The notes beneath the pieces were generated by a model, which saw nothing but the letters and a program-made list of their open reading frames with translations, was not told where the DNA came from and ran no database searches. A stretch of DNA of 64,000 nt from Corynebacterium sp. NML140438. GTDB taxonomy: Bacteria > Actinomycetota > Actinomycetes > Mycobacteriales > Mycobacteriaceae. Both the position numbers and the translations under genes were made by a program. Position 1 is the first letter of the stretch. The number at the start of each line of letters is the position of its first letter. The DNA is taken from the NCBI RefSeq assembly GCF_001875725.1, contig NZ_MLCQ01000017.1:186001-250000 (forward strand), written 5' to 3'. Shown here one piece after another: positions 9,250-18,618 of this stretch.

Positions 9250-9756
9250 ATGGAAAACAACAACAGCGCATCGAAAACCAGTAGTTCCAAGGTCTTGTAC
9301 CGGGAGCGTCAATGGGTGCCTTGGTATTGGTGGATCATCGGCTTGGCTTTTACCCTGCTCATCGGGGCCCAACTTAAGCTGAACAGGAATATTTGGTGGT
9401 TCATCATCCCCGTCCTCGTCATCGGAAGCCTCGTATTCTGGTTCCTGACATGGCTTTCTAAAACGACGATCGCAGTCGAGCAGGATAGCGATGGCACACG
9501 GTGGCTAGTAGTTGACGACGCCAATCTACCCAACAACGTTGTCAGTAGATCTATGGTCGTACCTGCTTCAGCAAAGCGCAATGCATTGGGGCGTCAGTTG
9601 GACCCTGCAGCGTTTCTGGTCTCCCACGGCTGGGTAAAAGAGCACATTTTGCTTGTCTTGGACGACCCCCAGGACCCAACACCTTATTGGCTTATTGCTG
9701 CAAAAGAACCTGAAAAGGTTCTCGGAGTTTTCCTACCAGAGCAGCGCCCTGCCTAG
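9250..9756 (+). CDS. DUF3093 membrane protein
   Basis: Small conserved actinobacterial membrane protein of unknown function (168 aa). After YRERQWVPWYWW there are two hydrophobic helices (about 30-47 and 52-72), then a soluble domain with SRSMVVPASAKRNALGRQLDPAAFLVSHGWVK-type family features and a C-terminal LDDPQDPTPYWLIA block. GAAGAGGG lies immediately upstream of ATG 9250. Convergent with DUF4193. Confidence 0.85.
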   Translation: MENNNSASKTSSSKVLYRERQWVPWYWWIIGLAFTLLIGAQLKLNRNIWWFIIPVLVIGSLVFWFLTWLSKTTIAVEQDSDGTRWLVVDDANLPNNVVSRSMVVPASAKRNALGRQLDPAAFLVSHGWVKEHILLVLDDPQDPTPYWLIAAKEPEKVLGVFLPEQRPA

Positions 9757-9765
9757 AGCGCTGCT
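9740..9765. terminator. short hairpin over the DUF3093 stop codon
   Basis: AGCAGCGC and GCGCTGCT form an 8-bp perfect stem around the TAG stop, between two convergent genes. No T run follows on either strand, so terminator function is uncertain. Confidence 0.35.
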
Positions 9766-9784
9766 TCGACGTCGACTTTGGCCC

Positions 9785-10078
9785 TTATTCACAGTCGAGG
9801 CAAATCTTTTGCCCGTCCTCAGTTTCGTAGGCCAGGCGGTTCTTCTTCTGCACCAGGTAGCACGAAGCGCAGGTGAATTCATTTTCCTGGCGAGGCTTGA
9901 CCTCAACGTTGAGCTCCTCCCCTGACAGATCCTGCAGTGGCGGTTCAAACGGCTCCACAATTTCGCCATCATCGTCCATGCTGCTGCCAGCCACCTCTGC
10001 GGCTTTCAGGCCTTCAAGGGAATCAGTCTCAAGCTCATCCTCTGCGCGCTTACGCGGTGCATCATAATCGGTCGCCAT
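9785..10078 (-). CDS. DUF4193 family protein
   Basis: Small acidic actinobacterial protein (97 aa) of unknown function. The first 70 residues are rich in Asp/Glu (including SMDDDGEIVEPFEPP); the last 28 hold two CxxC pairs (CASC and CLDC) that look like a zinc ribbon. GGAGG lies 9 nt before the ATG. Also found near dut and ppgK/sigA in related genomes. Confidence 0.88.
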   Translation of the reverse strand: MATDYDAPRKRAEDELETDSLEGLKAAEVAGSSMDDDGEIVEPFEPPLQDLSGEELNVEVKPRQENEFTCASCYLVQKKNRLAYETEDGQKICLDCE

Positions 10079-10369
10079 GGTGGTGGTGCCTCCAGGGGTA
10101 GTGAAATTCAGCGTAGCCGCGACCCGTTTTGGATATGTATTTCCTGTAGCAGGCCCCAGCCTATTAATAGGTTTGGAGCCGAATAATAAAGCACTCGACG
10201 CTGTATGTCATATTACGAGGTCAATACGCTAATTGGAGCTTTATCCTGCACGTACATCTTAAGGAAAGACGACAGTTTTTGGGCCGCGACGCCCCAACGT
10301 AAGCAAAAGCCGAAACGGAGCGACGAGTTCAGCATGCGCAATGAGCACACCTTTTGTATGCTCATTGTT
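10079..10369. other. 290-bp intergenic region with a perfect palindrome
   Basis: No coding signal is convincing here; the frame open from 10205 into ppgK lacks family similarity. The region contains a perfect 12-bp palindrome CCTATTAATAGG at 10160-10171, flanked by CCA and TGG, and a small GC hairpin near 10281-10297. It should hold the divergent promoters of DUF4193 and ppgK. Confidence 0.5.
10339..10367 (+). promoter_or_regulatory. inverted repeat overlapping the ppgK promoter/start
   Basis: CAATGAGCA and TGCTCATTG are perfect 9-bp arms separated by 11 nt, ending two bases before ATG 10370. The right arm overlaps a -10 hexamer TATGCT (10357-10362) that lies exactly 7 nt from the start codon. 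It may act as an operator over a leaderless promoter or as an RNA hairpin if transcription starts further upstream. Confidence 0.55.
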
Positions 10370-11152
10370 ATGACTACAACAAGTACAAATGATTGTGCCA
10401 ACGAGCACTACGGCATGGGAGTTGATGTCGGAGGCTCCGGCATAAAAGGCGCCATCGTCGATCTCCAGACCGGTGAATTCGTCGGCGACAGGATTAAAAT
10501 CGCAACGCCGCAGCCGGCAACCCCTGAGTCAGTAGCTTCTACCGTGGCTGAGATCGTGCGTCTCCATGAGTGGGACGGCCCAGTCGGGGTGACTTTGCCG
10601 TCAGTGATTCAGCACCAGATCGCGAAAAGTGCTGCCAATATTGATCCGTCCTGGATCGACACCGACGTTCACGAGCTATTCGGGCAGCACCTCCCCGACC
10701 GCGCGGTCACCGTTCTTAACGACGCAGACGCCGCTGGACTCGCCGAAGTTGCGTTCGGCAACGAGCGCGCACGTAGCGGCTCAGTCATCTTCTTGACGTT
10801 CGGTACAGGTATCGGATCAGCATTCCTTGTAGACGGCCACCTCTTCCCTAACACGGAAATCGGACACTTGACCGTCAATAAGAAAGAGGCGGAACATATT
10901 GCATCGTCTGCAGTGAAGCAACGCGAAGACCTCAGCTTTAAAAAGTGGGCGAAGCGCGTCGATAAGGTACTGCACGAATATGAGCGACTCTTTAACCCAG
11001 AGTGCTTTGTTGTCGGTGGCGGTATCTCCAGAAAGTCAGACAAGTGGATTCCGCTCTTGACCGTCGAGACTCCTGTTGTCGTCGCTACACTCCGCAACCG
11101 CGCAGGTATCGTTGGAGCTGCGATGGCAGCTTCGGAGCACCTAGCACCGTAG
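10370..11152 (+). CDS. ppgK: polyphosphate glucokinase
   Basis: ROK-family kinase that phosphorylates glucose with polyphosphate (or ATP), giving a PTS-independent route into glycolysis. Seen: phosphate-binding [11 protein letters not shown] (residues about 17-27), the catalytic Asp in [23 protein letters not shown], and VVGGGISR near the C-terminus. 260 residues, close to the C. glutamicum and mycobacterial enzymes. ATG 10370 fits both the family and a leaderless promoter; there is no Shine-Dalgarno before it. Longer in-frame starts at 10335 or 10358 would fall inside the inverted repeat. Confidence 0.92.
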   Translation: MTTTSTNDCANEHYGMGVDVGGSGIKGAIVDLQTGEFVGDRIKIATPQPATPESVASTVAEIVRLHEWDGPVGVTLPSVIQHQIAKSAANIDPSWIDTDVHELFGQHLPDRAVTVLNDADAAGLAEVAFGNERARSGSVIFLTFGTGIGSAFLVDGHLFPNTEIGHLTVNKKEAEHIASSAVKQREDLSFKKWAKRVDKVLHEYERLFNPECFVVGGGISRKSDKWIPLLTVETPVVVATLRNRAGIVGAAMAASEHLAP

Positions 11153-11165
11153 AATTCGCAAACCG

Positions 11166-11209
11166 ACGCCTATCGGGAAACGGCTTGACATTGCTGTTAA
11201 GATAGGCGT
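11166..11209 (+). promoter_or_regulatory. sigA promoter region with inverted repeat
   Basis: ACGCCTATC (11166-11174) and GATAGGCGT (11201-11209) are perfect 9-bp arms flanking an extended -10 box TGTTAAGAT (11195-11203), about 107 bp upstream of the sigA start. The right arm overlaps the -10 box. No clear -35 lies at the expected distance, which suits an extended -10 promoter. Confidence 0.45.
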
Positions 11210-11316
11210 TCTGAAAATTCAGCACAGTTTGCGTACGCTAGGAAAGCAGGCCGGCAGGAGCTGGTCTGCTTTCACCAGAGTGGCTTCCCGTCAACCCTTG
11301 TTGTAAGGAGGCTACG

Positions 11317-12774
11317 GTGTCCGCACAAGCATCAACCAGTTCACAAGGCGAAAGGGCGTACGTGGTAGCCAGCGAAGCTTCAGGCAAAAACTCCGTCAAC
11401 GATGCAGCAGAGAGCACCTCTGGCGGCGTAATTGACGGCTCAGCGACCGCCAAAAAAGCCGCCAAAAAAGCGGTGAAGAAAACCGCTAAAAAGACTGCTA
11501 AGAAGACTGCAAAGAAAACGACTCGCAAGACTGCAAAGAAGACGGCCAAGAAAGCAAAGAAGTCGGTCAGGAAGACCGCTGCGAAGAAGGCTGTATCTCC
11601 AGAGACTGATGAGGTCACATCTGACGGCTCCACCTCGGAAGAAATAGATGAATCCTTGGAGGATTCCGGCCAGGAGCAAGAGTTCGACCCACTGACTGCC
11701 GAAGATGACGACGAAGAGTTTGACGAGCACCTCGGCGATGAAGACGAGGACGACGACGAGAACGACGGCTCTTCGGTCTGGGACATTGAGGAATCTGCTG
11801 CCCTTCGCCAAGCCCGCAAGGATGCGCAACTCACTGCTTCAGCGGACTCCGTGCGCGCATACTTGAAGCAGATCGGCAAAGTGGCGCTTCTCGATGCTGA
11901 ACAGGAAGTGTCGCTCGCTAAGCGCATTGAGGCTGGGCTGTACGCACAGCACCGTCTCGACGAAATGGCCCGCGCGGCAGAAGAGGGCGACAAAGAGGCA
12001 CGGCTCACCCCTGCTGTGAAGCGCGACTTCCGCGCCGTCGCACGCGATGGACGGAAGGCGAAGAACCACCTGCTTGAGGCTAACCTTCGTCTCGTTGTCT
12101 CATTGGCAAAGCGCTACACCGGGCGCGGAATGGCGTTTTTGGACCTCATCCAAGAAGGCAACCTTGGCCTGATTCGTGCAGTTGAGAAGTTCGATTACTC
12201 CAAGGGCTATAAGTTCTCCACCTACGCAACGTGGTGGATTCGTCAGGCCATTACACGCGCGATGGCGGACCAGGCCCGCACGATTCGTATTCCGGTCCAC
12301 ATGGTCGAGGTCATCAACAAGCTCGGCCGCATCCAGCGTGAGCTTCTGCAGGACCTCGGACGCGAACCGACGCCACTCGAACTGGCGAAAGAAATGGACA
12401 TCACCGAGGAGAAGGTACTGGAAATCCAGCAGTACGCCCGTGAGCCAATTTCGTTGGACCAGACAATTGGCGACGAAGGTGACAGCCAGCTCGGCGACTT
12501 CATCGAGGACTCCGAGGCCGTCGTGGCCGTTGACGCGGTTTCGTTCACCCTACTGCAGGACCAGTTGCAGGACGTACTTCACACTCTTTCTGAACGTGAA
12601 GCCGGCGTCGTGCGTCTCCGGTTCGGCTTGACGGACGGTATGCCACGCACATTGGATGAGATCGGCCAGGTCTACGGTGTGACGCGCGAACGTATTCGCC
12701 AGATCGAATCGAAGACGATGTCGAAACTTCGCCACCCATCTCGTTCGCAGGTGCTGCGTGACTACCTCGACTAG
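11317..12774 (+). CDS. sigA: principal RNA polymerase sigma factor SigA
   Basis: Group 1 sigma-70 factor for housekeeping transcription. Seen: a Lys/Ala/Thr-rich tract of KKTAKKTA type repeats (about residues 44-92), an acidic stretch (about 125-152), region 1.2 [16 protein letters not shown], region 2 ([33 protein letters not shown]), region 3, and region 4.2 HTH ([21 protein letters not shown]). GTG start at 11317 has AAGGAGG 8 nt upstream. The basic N-terminal extension resembles that of mycobacterial SigA. Monocistronic, closed by a strong terminator. Confidence 0.98.
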   Translation: MSAQASTSSQGERAYVVASEASGKNSVNDAAESTSGGVIDGSATAKKAAKKAVKKTAKKTAKKTAKKTTRKTAKKTAKKAKKSVRKTAAKKAVSPETDEVTSDGSTSEEIDESLEDSGQEQEFDPLTAEDDDEEFDEHLGDEDEDDDENDGSSVWDIEESAALRQARKDAQLTASADSVRAYLKQIGKVALLDAEQEVSLAKRIEAGLYAQHRLDEMARAAEEGDKEARLTPAVKRDFRAVARDGRKAKNHLLEANLRLVVSLAKRYTGRGMAFLDLIQEGNLGLIRAVEKFDYSKGYKFSTYATWWIRQAITRAMADQARTIRIPVHMVEVINKLGRIQRELLQDLGREPTPLELAKEMDITEEKVLEIQQYAREPISLDQTIGDEGDSQLGDFIEDSEAVVAVDAVSFTLLQDQLQDVLHTLSEREAGVVRLRFGLTDGMPRTLDEIGQVYGVTRERIRQIESKTMSKLRHPSRSQVLRDYLD

Positions 12775-12796
12775 GAAACGTCGCGACGAAGCAACG

Positions 12797-12834
12797 AACC
12801 CGGTAGGAGACCAGCTCTCTCCTACCGGGTTTTA
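12797..12834 (+). terminator. sigA rho-independent terminator
   Basis: A perfect 14-bp stem (arms AACCCGGTAGGAGA and TCTCCTACCGGGTT) with a 7-nt loop, followed by TTTAGCTTTT. It lies just beyond sigA and before the convergent helicase gene. Confidence 0.93.
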
Positions 12835-12838
12835 GCTT

Positions 12839-14620
12839 TTACCAATCACGCAGATATGCAATGCGCGCGCGAAGCTGCTCCGCATTGCAAAGCGCCGTCG
12901 GAGGGCCACCACACGCCTTGCGCGCTTCTGTATGAATCGCGCCATGCGGGCGCCCGGTCTTTCCCGCAACGATTGCAACGCGAGCGTTGAGTTCCTTTCT
13001 CAACTGCGGTATCTCGTCGGCAGCCACCGATCCGTCTTCACTGCTCCCCGGCGCGACTGCACGGGTGGCTGCCCCAGATGGAGTGGGGCGCTCCCCGAGC
13101 ACTTCTGCGCGTTCGCGGGCTTCGCGCTCCGCTGCCTTTCTTGCCTTTTCTTCGGCTTCGCGGGCGTCGAGTTGATCGCTCTGCCGTTTGCGAAGCAGCG
13201 TTTTGACTTGCTCTTCGTCGAGTAGGCCCGGAAGGCCGAGGAAGTCTTGTTCCTCGGCTGATCCGGCCAAGGTTGGTGTGCCGTAGGTGGAGCCGTCGAA
13301 AATTAGTGAATCGAGCTCTGCGGAGGCGCCGATGGCCTCGTAGGAGGGGTTGTCGTCTGGTTCGTTTTGCACTTGGTTTGCTTGTGCGAGCAGTTCGTCG
13401 GACCATCCTGACTCTCGATGGGGTTTGCCCAAGACATGGTCGCGTGACACTTCCATTTCTTCTGCAAGACGGAGAAGGACTGGCACGGAGGGCAAGAAAA
13501 CTGATGCTGATTCGCCTGGCATTCGAGAGCGGACGAATCGTCCAATTGCCTGGGCAAAAAACAGCGGTGTCGAGGCTGATGTCGCGTAGACGCCAACTGC
13601 CAATCGGGGGACGTCGACGCCTTCGGAGACCATCCTGACTGCGACCATCCATTCGTCGGTGGAGGCAGAGAACTCGTCGATTCGGTCGGATGCCCCGGCT
13701 TCGTCCGAGAGAACAACGGTGACGGGTGTGCTCGAGATCGTTGAGAGGATCTTCGCGTAGGCTCTTGCTGTAGTTTTGTTTGTTGCGATGACGAGGCCTC
13801 CGGCGTCTGGCATGTTCGCACGGAGTTTTTTCAGTCGAGTATGTGCTGCTTGCAGGACTGCTTTAATCCAGTCCCCTTTCGGGTCGAGAGCGGTTTTCCA
13901 AGCGCGTGCGGTTTGCTCGGCGTTGAGAGGCTCCCCGAGCCGGGCAGAGTATTCTTCCCCCGCAGAGTCTTTCCACTGAGCTTCGCCGGAGTATGCCAGG
14001 AAGACGACGGGGCGGACGACGCCGTCGGCCAGTGCGTGAGAGTACCCGTATGTGTAGTCCGCTTGTGAGACCAGATGCCCCTCGCCATCTTCGACGTATC
14101 GGACGAACGGGATTTGGGAATCGTCGGAGCGAAATGGTGTGCCTGTGAGGGCTAGGCGGTGTTCGACGTCGTTGTATGCCTCGTATACACCATCTCCCCA
14201 GCTTTTTGCATCGCCTGCGTGGTGGATCTCGTCGAGGATTACCAGGCTTCGACGCGCAGTCGCTACAGCGTGATGCTTGAATGGGTGCATCCCGATCTGT
14301 GCGTATGTAACGACGATGCCGTCGTAGGCAGGATTTACGGCTGATGCGTTGGTGAAGTTCGGATCTAGTGAGAGTCCAAACCTCGCGGCCGACTGTGACC
14401 ACTGGTGTTTTAGGTGCTCCGTGGGCACAACAACGATGATGCGCTGGACCGCTTTTGTGGCGTGGAGTTTGCTGGCAAGGGTTAGTGCAAATGTCGTCTT
14501 ACCTGCACCAGGGGTTGCCACTGCGAGAAAGTCTCTGGGCTTGGTGCGCATAAATGAATCGAGGGCCTCTTGCTGCCATGCTCGCAGCTGAGGCCCGGCC
14601 GACGTACCCGAGGCTGTCAC
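12839..14620 (-). CDS. DEAD/DEAH-box superfamily 2 helicase
   Basis: Probable DNA or RNA helicase of the type found next to DUF3039 in Actinobacteria; substrate unknown. Seen: Q-like element LRAWQQEALDSF, Walker A ATPGAGKTT (about 35-43), DEIHH Walker B, motif III LTGTPFRSD, and motif VI QAIGRFVRSR. After about residue 480 comes a charged Ala/Glu/Arg linker and a C-terminal domain ending RARIAYLRDW. Starts within the last bases of the DUF3039 gene (ATGA overlap), so the two are translated together. Confidence 0.88.
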   Translation of the reverse strand: MTASGTSAGPQLRAWQQEALDSFMRTKPRDFLAVATPGAGKTTFALTLASKLHATKAVQRIIVVVPTEHLKHQWSQSAARFGLSLDPNFTNASAVNPAYDGIVVTYAQIGMHPFKHHAVATARRSLVILDEIHHAGDAKSWGDGVYEAYNDVEHRLALTGTPFRSDDSQIPFVRYVEDGEGHLVSQADYTYGYSHALADGVVRPVVFLAYSGEAQWKDSAGEEYSARLGEPLNAEQTARAWKTALDPKGDWIKAVLQAAHTRLKKLRANMPDAGGLVIATNKTTARAYAKILSTISSTPVTVVLSDEAGASDRIDEFSASTDEWMVAVRMVSEGVDVPRLAVGVYATSASTPLFFAQAIGRFVRSRMPGESASVFLPSVPVLLRLAEEMEVSRDHVLGKPHRESGWSDELLAQANQVQNEPDDNPSYEAIGASAELDSLIFDGSTYGTPTLAGSAEEQDFLGLPGLLDEEQVKTLLRKRQSDQLDAREAEEKARKAAEREARERAEVLGERPTPSGAATRAVAPGSSEDGSVAADEIPQLRKELNARVAIVAGKTGRPHGAIHTEARKACGGPPTALCNAEQLRARIAYLRDW

Positions 14621-14874
14621 TTCCGACGCAGCCCCTTATAGATGCGTTCGCAGTCAGGGCATACTGGTGATCCTGGCTTCGCTTGCTTCTTTACGGGAAA
14701 TGTTTTGCCACACAGTGCGACTACGACTTTGCCTGAAATCGCGGAGTCGAAAATCTGGTCCTTCTTCACGTAGTGGAAAAACTTCGGGGTCCCATCGTCG
14801 TTACTAGACGATGTGTCTTCCCGGAGGTCTGTGCGCTCAAGAGTCTTCGTCGTCGTATTCACGACTCCCATCAT
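14617..14874 (-). CDS. DUF3039 family protein
   Basis: 85-residue conserved actinobacterial protein of unknown function. The pattern HYVKK...ALCGKTF...CPDCERIY gives one His and three Cys that could bind zinc. Its stop overlaps the helicase start by 4 bp, a conserved pairing that suggests a joint role in nucleic-acid metabolism. ATG 14874 or ATG 14871 could start it. Confidence 0.88.
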   Translation of the reverse strand: MMGVVNTTTKTLERTDLREDTSSSNDDGTPKFFHYVKKDQIFDSAISGKVVVALCGKTFPVKKQAKPGSPVCPDCERIYKGLRRK

Positions 14875-14908
14875 GCCCCACTTTGGCGAAGTTTTTAAGC
14901 TGAGGCGC

Positions 14909-14914
14909 TAACCT
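14909..14914 (+). promoter_or_regulatory. candidate -10 box of the DUF3099 gene
   Basis: TAACCT lies 8 nt before ATG 14923 and no Shine-Dalgarno is present, consistent with a leaderless transcript. Confidence 0.4.
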
Positions 14915-14922
14915 GTGTATTT

Positions 14923-15399
14923 ATGAACGAGAGAAAGGGCGAGGCGCGAGAGCATCCCTCAATCGATGCGGAAGTCGAAATCAATGACCGCAAGCATTTC
15001 CTTTTTCACGGTCTTCGCTCCAGACGTCGACGTGCCTTGATCACGGATGCGAAGCGGAGCCCGGAGCAGAACCTTCAGAGCAGAGAGGCGCAGTACCTCT
15101 GGCTGCAGGCGCTACGTGTTCCGTTCATCTTGTTATCAATCGCATCGGCTTGGTGGCTCGGTAACTGGTGGATCGCATCGATCCTTTTCATTGTGTCGGT
15201 TCCATTGCCGTGGATCGCGGTGATGTTGGGCAATGCGAAGGGTGAGGCACGGGACCCACGAGAAAAGAACGTCTATAAGCCTGCGTTGAGTCGCGCTTAT
15301 GCTGCATTGGAGGAACAGTCGCAGCAACAACTATCCTCGCATGACGCTTCGGTCGATATGCCACCAGCGGTCATCGACCATGAATCTCAATCGGAGTAA
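14923..15399 (+). CDS. DUF3099 membrane protein
   Basis: 158-residue actinobacterial protein of unknown function. Basic N-terminal domain with the family motif RRRALITDAKRSPEQNLQSREAQYLWLQ split around residues 34-62, then two adjacent membrane helices (about 65-85 and 88-106), then a soluble tail with NVYKPALSRAY. Divergent from DUF3039 (48 bp) and followed at 5 bp by the methyltransferase gene, so probably the first gene of a unit running to dtd. Confidence 0.85.
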   Translation: MNERKGEAREHPSIDAEVEINDRKHFLFHGLRSRRRRALITDAKRSPEQNLQSREAQYLWLQALRVPFILLSIASAWWLGNWWIASILFIVSVPLPWIAVMLGNAKGEARDPREKNVYKPALSRAYAALEEQSQQQLSSHDASVDMPPAVIDHESQSE

Positions 15400-15404
15400 C
15401 AGAT

Positions 15405-16958
15405 ATGACAGAGACTTCTTGTACAGCGTTCGGCCAAAACCCTGGCCTTGCGCGAGAGCTTGGCGAGTGTTTGCGCGCACTTCCCTATACGACTTCATCA
15501 ATCGGAAGCTACCTCGGACCAAATGCCTATAACGCGTTGTACCGAGGCGAAGTTGGCGCCGTCCTGCGTCGTTGCAACGCCGATGACGAGGTCGGTCTTG
15601 CGATATCTACGTTGTTGCTGCGCCGACCGACAGCCTTGAACGAGCTCGAAGCATTGTTTGGCGCGCCTCTTACTGAACGGCTGATCAGCGCCGGTGTATT
15701 TCGCCAAGTCTCTGAACAGCAATACGAGGTTACGTACGATGTCCGTCCCCATCTGCTATCGCAGCAGCATCAGATTGTTGTTTCAGATCTCGACGCCTCT
15801 ACGTCTGCGATTGTTCCGGGCAAGGATCATGTACTCGGAGTAGGCGCAGCGTCGAAGTCACTCATGCACGCTATCCCGAGCACACCGGTTGCGACTGTTT
15901 TAGACCTTGGGACAGGATCGGGCGTGCTCTCGGTCGCACAATCTGGTTTTGCAGGCCGGATAGTCGGAACGGACATTCATCCACGGGCAATCGAGCTAGC
16001 GCACGCTACCCTCGAGATGAACGGAATCACGAACGTAGAGCTGCGCGAAGGCTCCTGGTTTGAGCCAGTCGCAGGCGACAAATTCGACAGGATTATTGCA
16101 AACCCGCCGTTCGTTGTTGGGCTTCCAGAAGTTGGCCATGTATACCGAGACTCAGGCATGCCACTCGACGAAGCTACCCGGCTCGTGACGGAACAAGCAC
16201 CCGAGCATCTCGCCGACGATGGTCTGCTGTGCATGCTCGGCGCATGGGCACATGTTGATGGAGAGGCGTGGCAGACGAGGGTTGCGAGCTGGATCCCTTC
16301 AGAAGGGGTGAGCGCGTGGGTGCTTCAGCGCGAGGTTGTCGACCCCGAAACCTACGTTGCAACGTGGCTTAAGGATGAGTCGGTCGATCTGAGGAGAGAC
16401 GAAGGCATTGCCCGTGCACAACAGTGGTTGGACTACTTCCAGTCAGCTGGTGTTCGTGCTATCGGGTTTGGCTGGATTTTCATGCACCGTACCGGGAATC
16501 TATCTTCGGAGATTACTGCCGAGGAATTGACCCAACAATTCACGGACCCCCTGGGACCTGAAGTAGAAGAGTACTTCCTGCGCCAAGCTTGGCTTCGCCA
16601 AAACACCACCGCCGACGTATTGGATGCCACCTATCTGGTCCGACCGACTGTTGCGATTGAAGATATCAGGATTCCAAACGCTGCGGAAGGGATGGGGTTC
16701 AACCGCGAACAGCTTCGCATTACGCGAATGGACGGGCCACGTTTCTCACATTCGCTGGATGATGCACTTCAAACTGTGCTGGCAGGCCTGCACCCAGCAG
16801 GCTTACCGCTGCGTGACGTGATCGGAATCTTGGCTGTATCTCGGGGCATTGACGCCCCGGAGGACCTGGAAGAGTTAGAAAACCAAACGGTTGCAGCCGT
16901 CGTGGACCTTATCCGCCACGGCGTCGTGCTGCCATCAGAAATTGCAGAGGTGGAATAA
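15405..16958 (+). CDS. HemK-like N-methyltransferase (517 aa)
   Basis: SAM-dependent methyltransferase with a long N-terminal winged-helix-like domain (1-130), a Rossmann methyltransferase core ([15 protein letters not shown] at about 166-180, [13 protein letters not shown]) and the NPPF motif ([10 protein letters not shown]) typical of enzymes that methylate glutamine amides or adenine N6. A C-terminal domain of about 200 residues follows. The substrate is unknown; known actinobacterial homologues are annotated only as methyltransferases. The stop codon is 2 bp before dtd, so they are co-transcribed. Confidence 0.85.
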   Translation: MTETSCTAFGQNPGLARELGECLRALPYTTSSIGSYLGPNAYNALYRGEVGAVLRRCNADDEVGLAISTLLLRRPTALNELEALFGAPLTERLISAGVFRQVSEQQYEVTYDVRPHLLSQQHQIVVSDLDASTSAIVPGKDHVLGVGAASKSLMHAIPSTPVATVLDLGTGSGVLSVAQSGFAGRIVGTDIHPRAIELAHATLEMNGITNVELREGSWFEPVAGDKFDRIIANPPFVVGLPEVGHVYRDSGMPLDEATRLVTEQAPEHLADDGLLCMLGAWAHVDGEAWQTRVASWIPSEGVSAWVLQREVVDPETYVATWLKDESVDLRRDEGIARAQQWLDYFQSAGVRAIGFGWIFMHRTGNLSSEITAEELTQQFTDPLGPEVEEYFLRQAWLRQNTTADVLDATYLVRPTVAIEDIRIPNAAEGMGFNREQLRITRMDGPRFSHSLDDALQTVLAGLHPAGLPLRDVIGILAVSRGIDAPEDLEELENQTVAAVVDLIRHGVVLPSEIAEVE

Positions 16959-16960
16959 CA

Positions 16961-17395
16961 GTGAAAGCAGTACTCTCACGGGTTACGAGCGCGAGCGTCA
17001 CCGTCGATGGCGAAGTCGTAGGTGCCATTGAATGCCCAGACACAGGAGGGGTTTTGGCGCTCGTCGGGGTTGGGCGCGATGACTCTGACGATACTTGGGA
17101 AACGGTAGCACGCAAGATTGCCGAGTTGCGGATCCTTGAGGGCGAGAAATCGGTAGAGACCGCAGAAGCCCCAGTGTTGCTCGTCAGCCAATTTACGCTC
17201 ATGGGCAGGACCGCCAAAGGGCGGAGGCCCTCATGGAGTGACGCTGCCCCTGGCGATAAAGCGGCACCCATCATCGAAAAAATAGCAGCGTACCTGCGAG
17301 AGCGCGGTATCGCCGTCGCCGAGGGAAAGTTCGGGGCTCATATGAAGGTGCACAGTATCAACGATGGACCGTTCACGGTAATTGTCGAGGCCTAG
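16961..17395 (+). CDS. dtd: D-aminoacyl-tRNA deacylase
   Basis: Removes D-amino acids (and glycine from tRNA-Ala) from mis-charged tRNAs as a proofreading step. 144 residues, full length. The two signature motifs are present: SQFTL (residues 76-80 region) and NDGPFT near the C-terminus, the latter in place of the usual N-x-GPVT. GTG start at 16961, coupled to the methyltransferase gene. Confidence 0.95.
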   Translation: MKAVLSRVTSASVTVDGEVVGAIECPDTGGVLALVGVGRDDSDDTWETVARKIAELRILEGEKSVETAEAPVLLVSQFTLMGRTAKGRRPSWSDAAPGDKAAPIIEKIAAYLRERGIAVAEGKFGAHMKVHSINDGPFTVIVEA

Positions 17396-17411
17396 CACGG
17401 TTTTCGCCACC

Positions 17412-17438
17412 GGGAACAAAAATGTGGCCAAGATCGTT
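17412..17438 (+). promoter_or_regulatory. sigma-H-like promoter of sigB
   Basis: GGGAAC (17412-17417), an 18-nt spacer, then GTT (17436-17438), matching the GGAA...GTT pattern of corynebacterial SigH promoters. It lies about 50 bp before the sigB start. The same design is seen at clgR. Confidence 0.7.
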
Positions 17439-17487
17439 GAGCATGTAGAAGATTACCTGTTCCACTCGTCCAAGGAGGCAGCGCTCA

Positions 17488-18483
17488 ATGACGTCGCAGA
17501 GTCAGACCTTAACAGCGGACAATGAAGAAAAGGTTGACCGCGGTAGTCGTCGTAACCAGACGAACGACAACCCGTCGGCTGACCTTGTTCGTGTGTACCT
17601 TAATGGCATTGGCAAGACTGCCCTGCTCGATGCGGAAGAAGAAGTCGAACTAGCCCAACAAATCGAGGTTGGCTTGTATGCCCAACAGCTGCTTGACGAC
17701 CCCGACTGCAAGCTTACCCGCGCCCAAAAGCGCGACTATAAGATTCTTGCAAAGCAAGGGCGCAAGGCTCGAGCACATCTCCTTGAAGCGAATCTCCGTC
17801 TGGTGGTGTCGCTTGCGAAACGCTACACCGGGCGCGGGATGCCGCTGCTTGATCTGATTCAAGAGGGCAACCTTGGCCTGATCCGTGCGATGGAAAAGTT
17901 TGATTACGCCAAGGGCTTCAAGTTTTCGACGTATGCAACGTGGTGGATCCGTCAGGCCATCACTCGCGGCATGGCGGATCAGTCTCGCACCATTCGCCTA
18001 CCCGTGCACCTCGTGGAACAGGTCAACAAACTCTCACGAATCCGTCGCGAAATGTACCAGTCCTTTGGCCGGGAACCTACCAATGAGGAGCTCGCAGAAG
18101 AGTCAGGTATCGAAGAAGAAAAGATCGAGTTGCTTCTTCGCCAGTCTCGGGACCCGGTGAGTCTTGATATGCCAGTTGGAGCCGATGAGGAAGCTCCACT
18201 GGGCGATTTCATTGAGGATGCGGAAGCTACAGATGCCGAAGACGCAGTCGTCTCCGTGTTGCGGCATGATGACATCCAGGATGTTATCAACGGTCTGGAA
18301 CAACGCGAGCAGGACGTGATCCGTATGCGATATGGATTGACCGACGGCGTCCCACGAACGTTGGACCAGATTGGCCGAAAGTTTGGACTTTCTCGCGAGC
18401 GAGTACGCCAGATTGAACGTGAGGTTATGGCAAAGCTTCGCGTTGGTGATCGTGCAGAGCGCCTCAGAGACTATGCAATGTAG
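17488..18483 (+). CDS. sigB: sigma factor SigB
   Basis: Group 2 sigma-70 factor (331 aa) for general stress and transition to stationary phase. Region 1.2 begins [16 protein letters not shown], region 2 [20 protein letters not shown] and [13 protein letters not shown] are almost identical to SigA, and region 4 ends with [19 protein letters not shown]. It lacks the basic N-terminal extension of SigA. AAGGAGG lies 9 nt before the ATG. The sigma-H-type promoter upstream and the dtxR gene downstream match C. glutamicum. Confidence 0.97.
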   Translation: MTSQSQTLTADNEEKVDRGSRRNQTNDNPSADLVRVYLNGIGKTALLDAEEEVELAQQIEVGLYAQQLLDDPDCKLTRAQKRDYKILAKQGRKARAHLLEANLRLVVSLAKRYTGRGMPLLDLIQEGNLGLIRAMEKFDYAKGFKFSTYATWWIRQAITRGMADQSRTIRLPVHLVEQVNKLSRIRREMYQSFGREPTNEELAEESGIEEEKIELLLRQSRDPVSLDMPVGADEEAPLGDFIEDAEATDAEDAVVSVLRHDDIQDVINGLEQREQDVIRMRYGLTDGVPRTLDQIGRKFGLSRERVRQIEREVMAKLRVGDRAERLRDYAM

Positions 18484-18618
18484 CTGTCAATGCGAAGCGT
18501 TCCGCAGCCAATAATTTTTTGGGTTACCATAGCAATCATAGATGAGCGTTGACCTAGCGGCTGCGTGAAGCGCGGCGCCAGGCATTCACAACAAGTTATT
18601 GAAGCAAGGGAGTTTCAC

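Noticed and set aside
10205..10369. 55-codon extension of ppgK
   Set aside because: No family similarity, and it would cross the promoter and inverted repeat.
11450..11600. Tandem AAGAAGACTGC-like DNA repeats as a possible repeat element
   Set aside because: They encode the in-frame KKTA repeats of the SigA N-terminus, a known feature of actinobacterial SigA.
11238..12008. 256-codon Ser/Phe-rich minus-strand frame over sigA
   Set aside because: Produced by the Lys/Ala/Asp-rich repeat codons of SigA read on the other strand.
18565..18618. 18-residue extension of DtxR
   Set aside because: GTG 18619 with AAGGGAG reproduces exactly the DtxR N-terminus and residue numbering.
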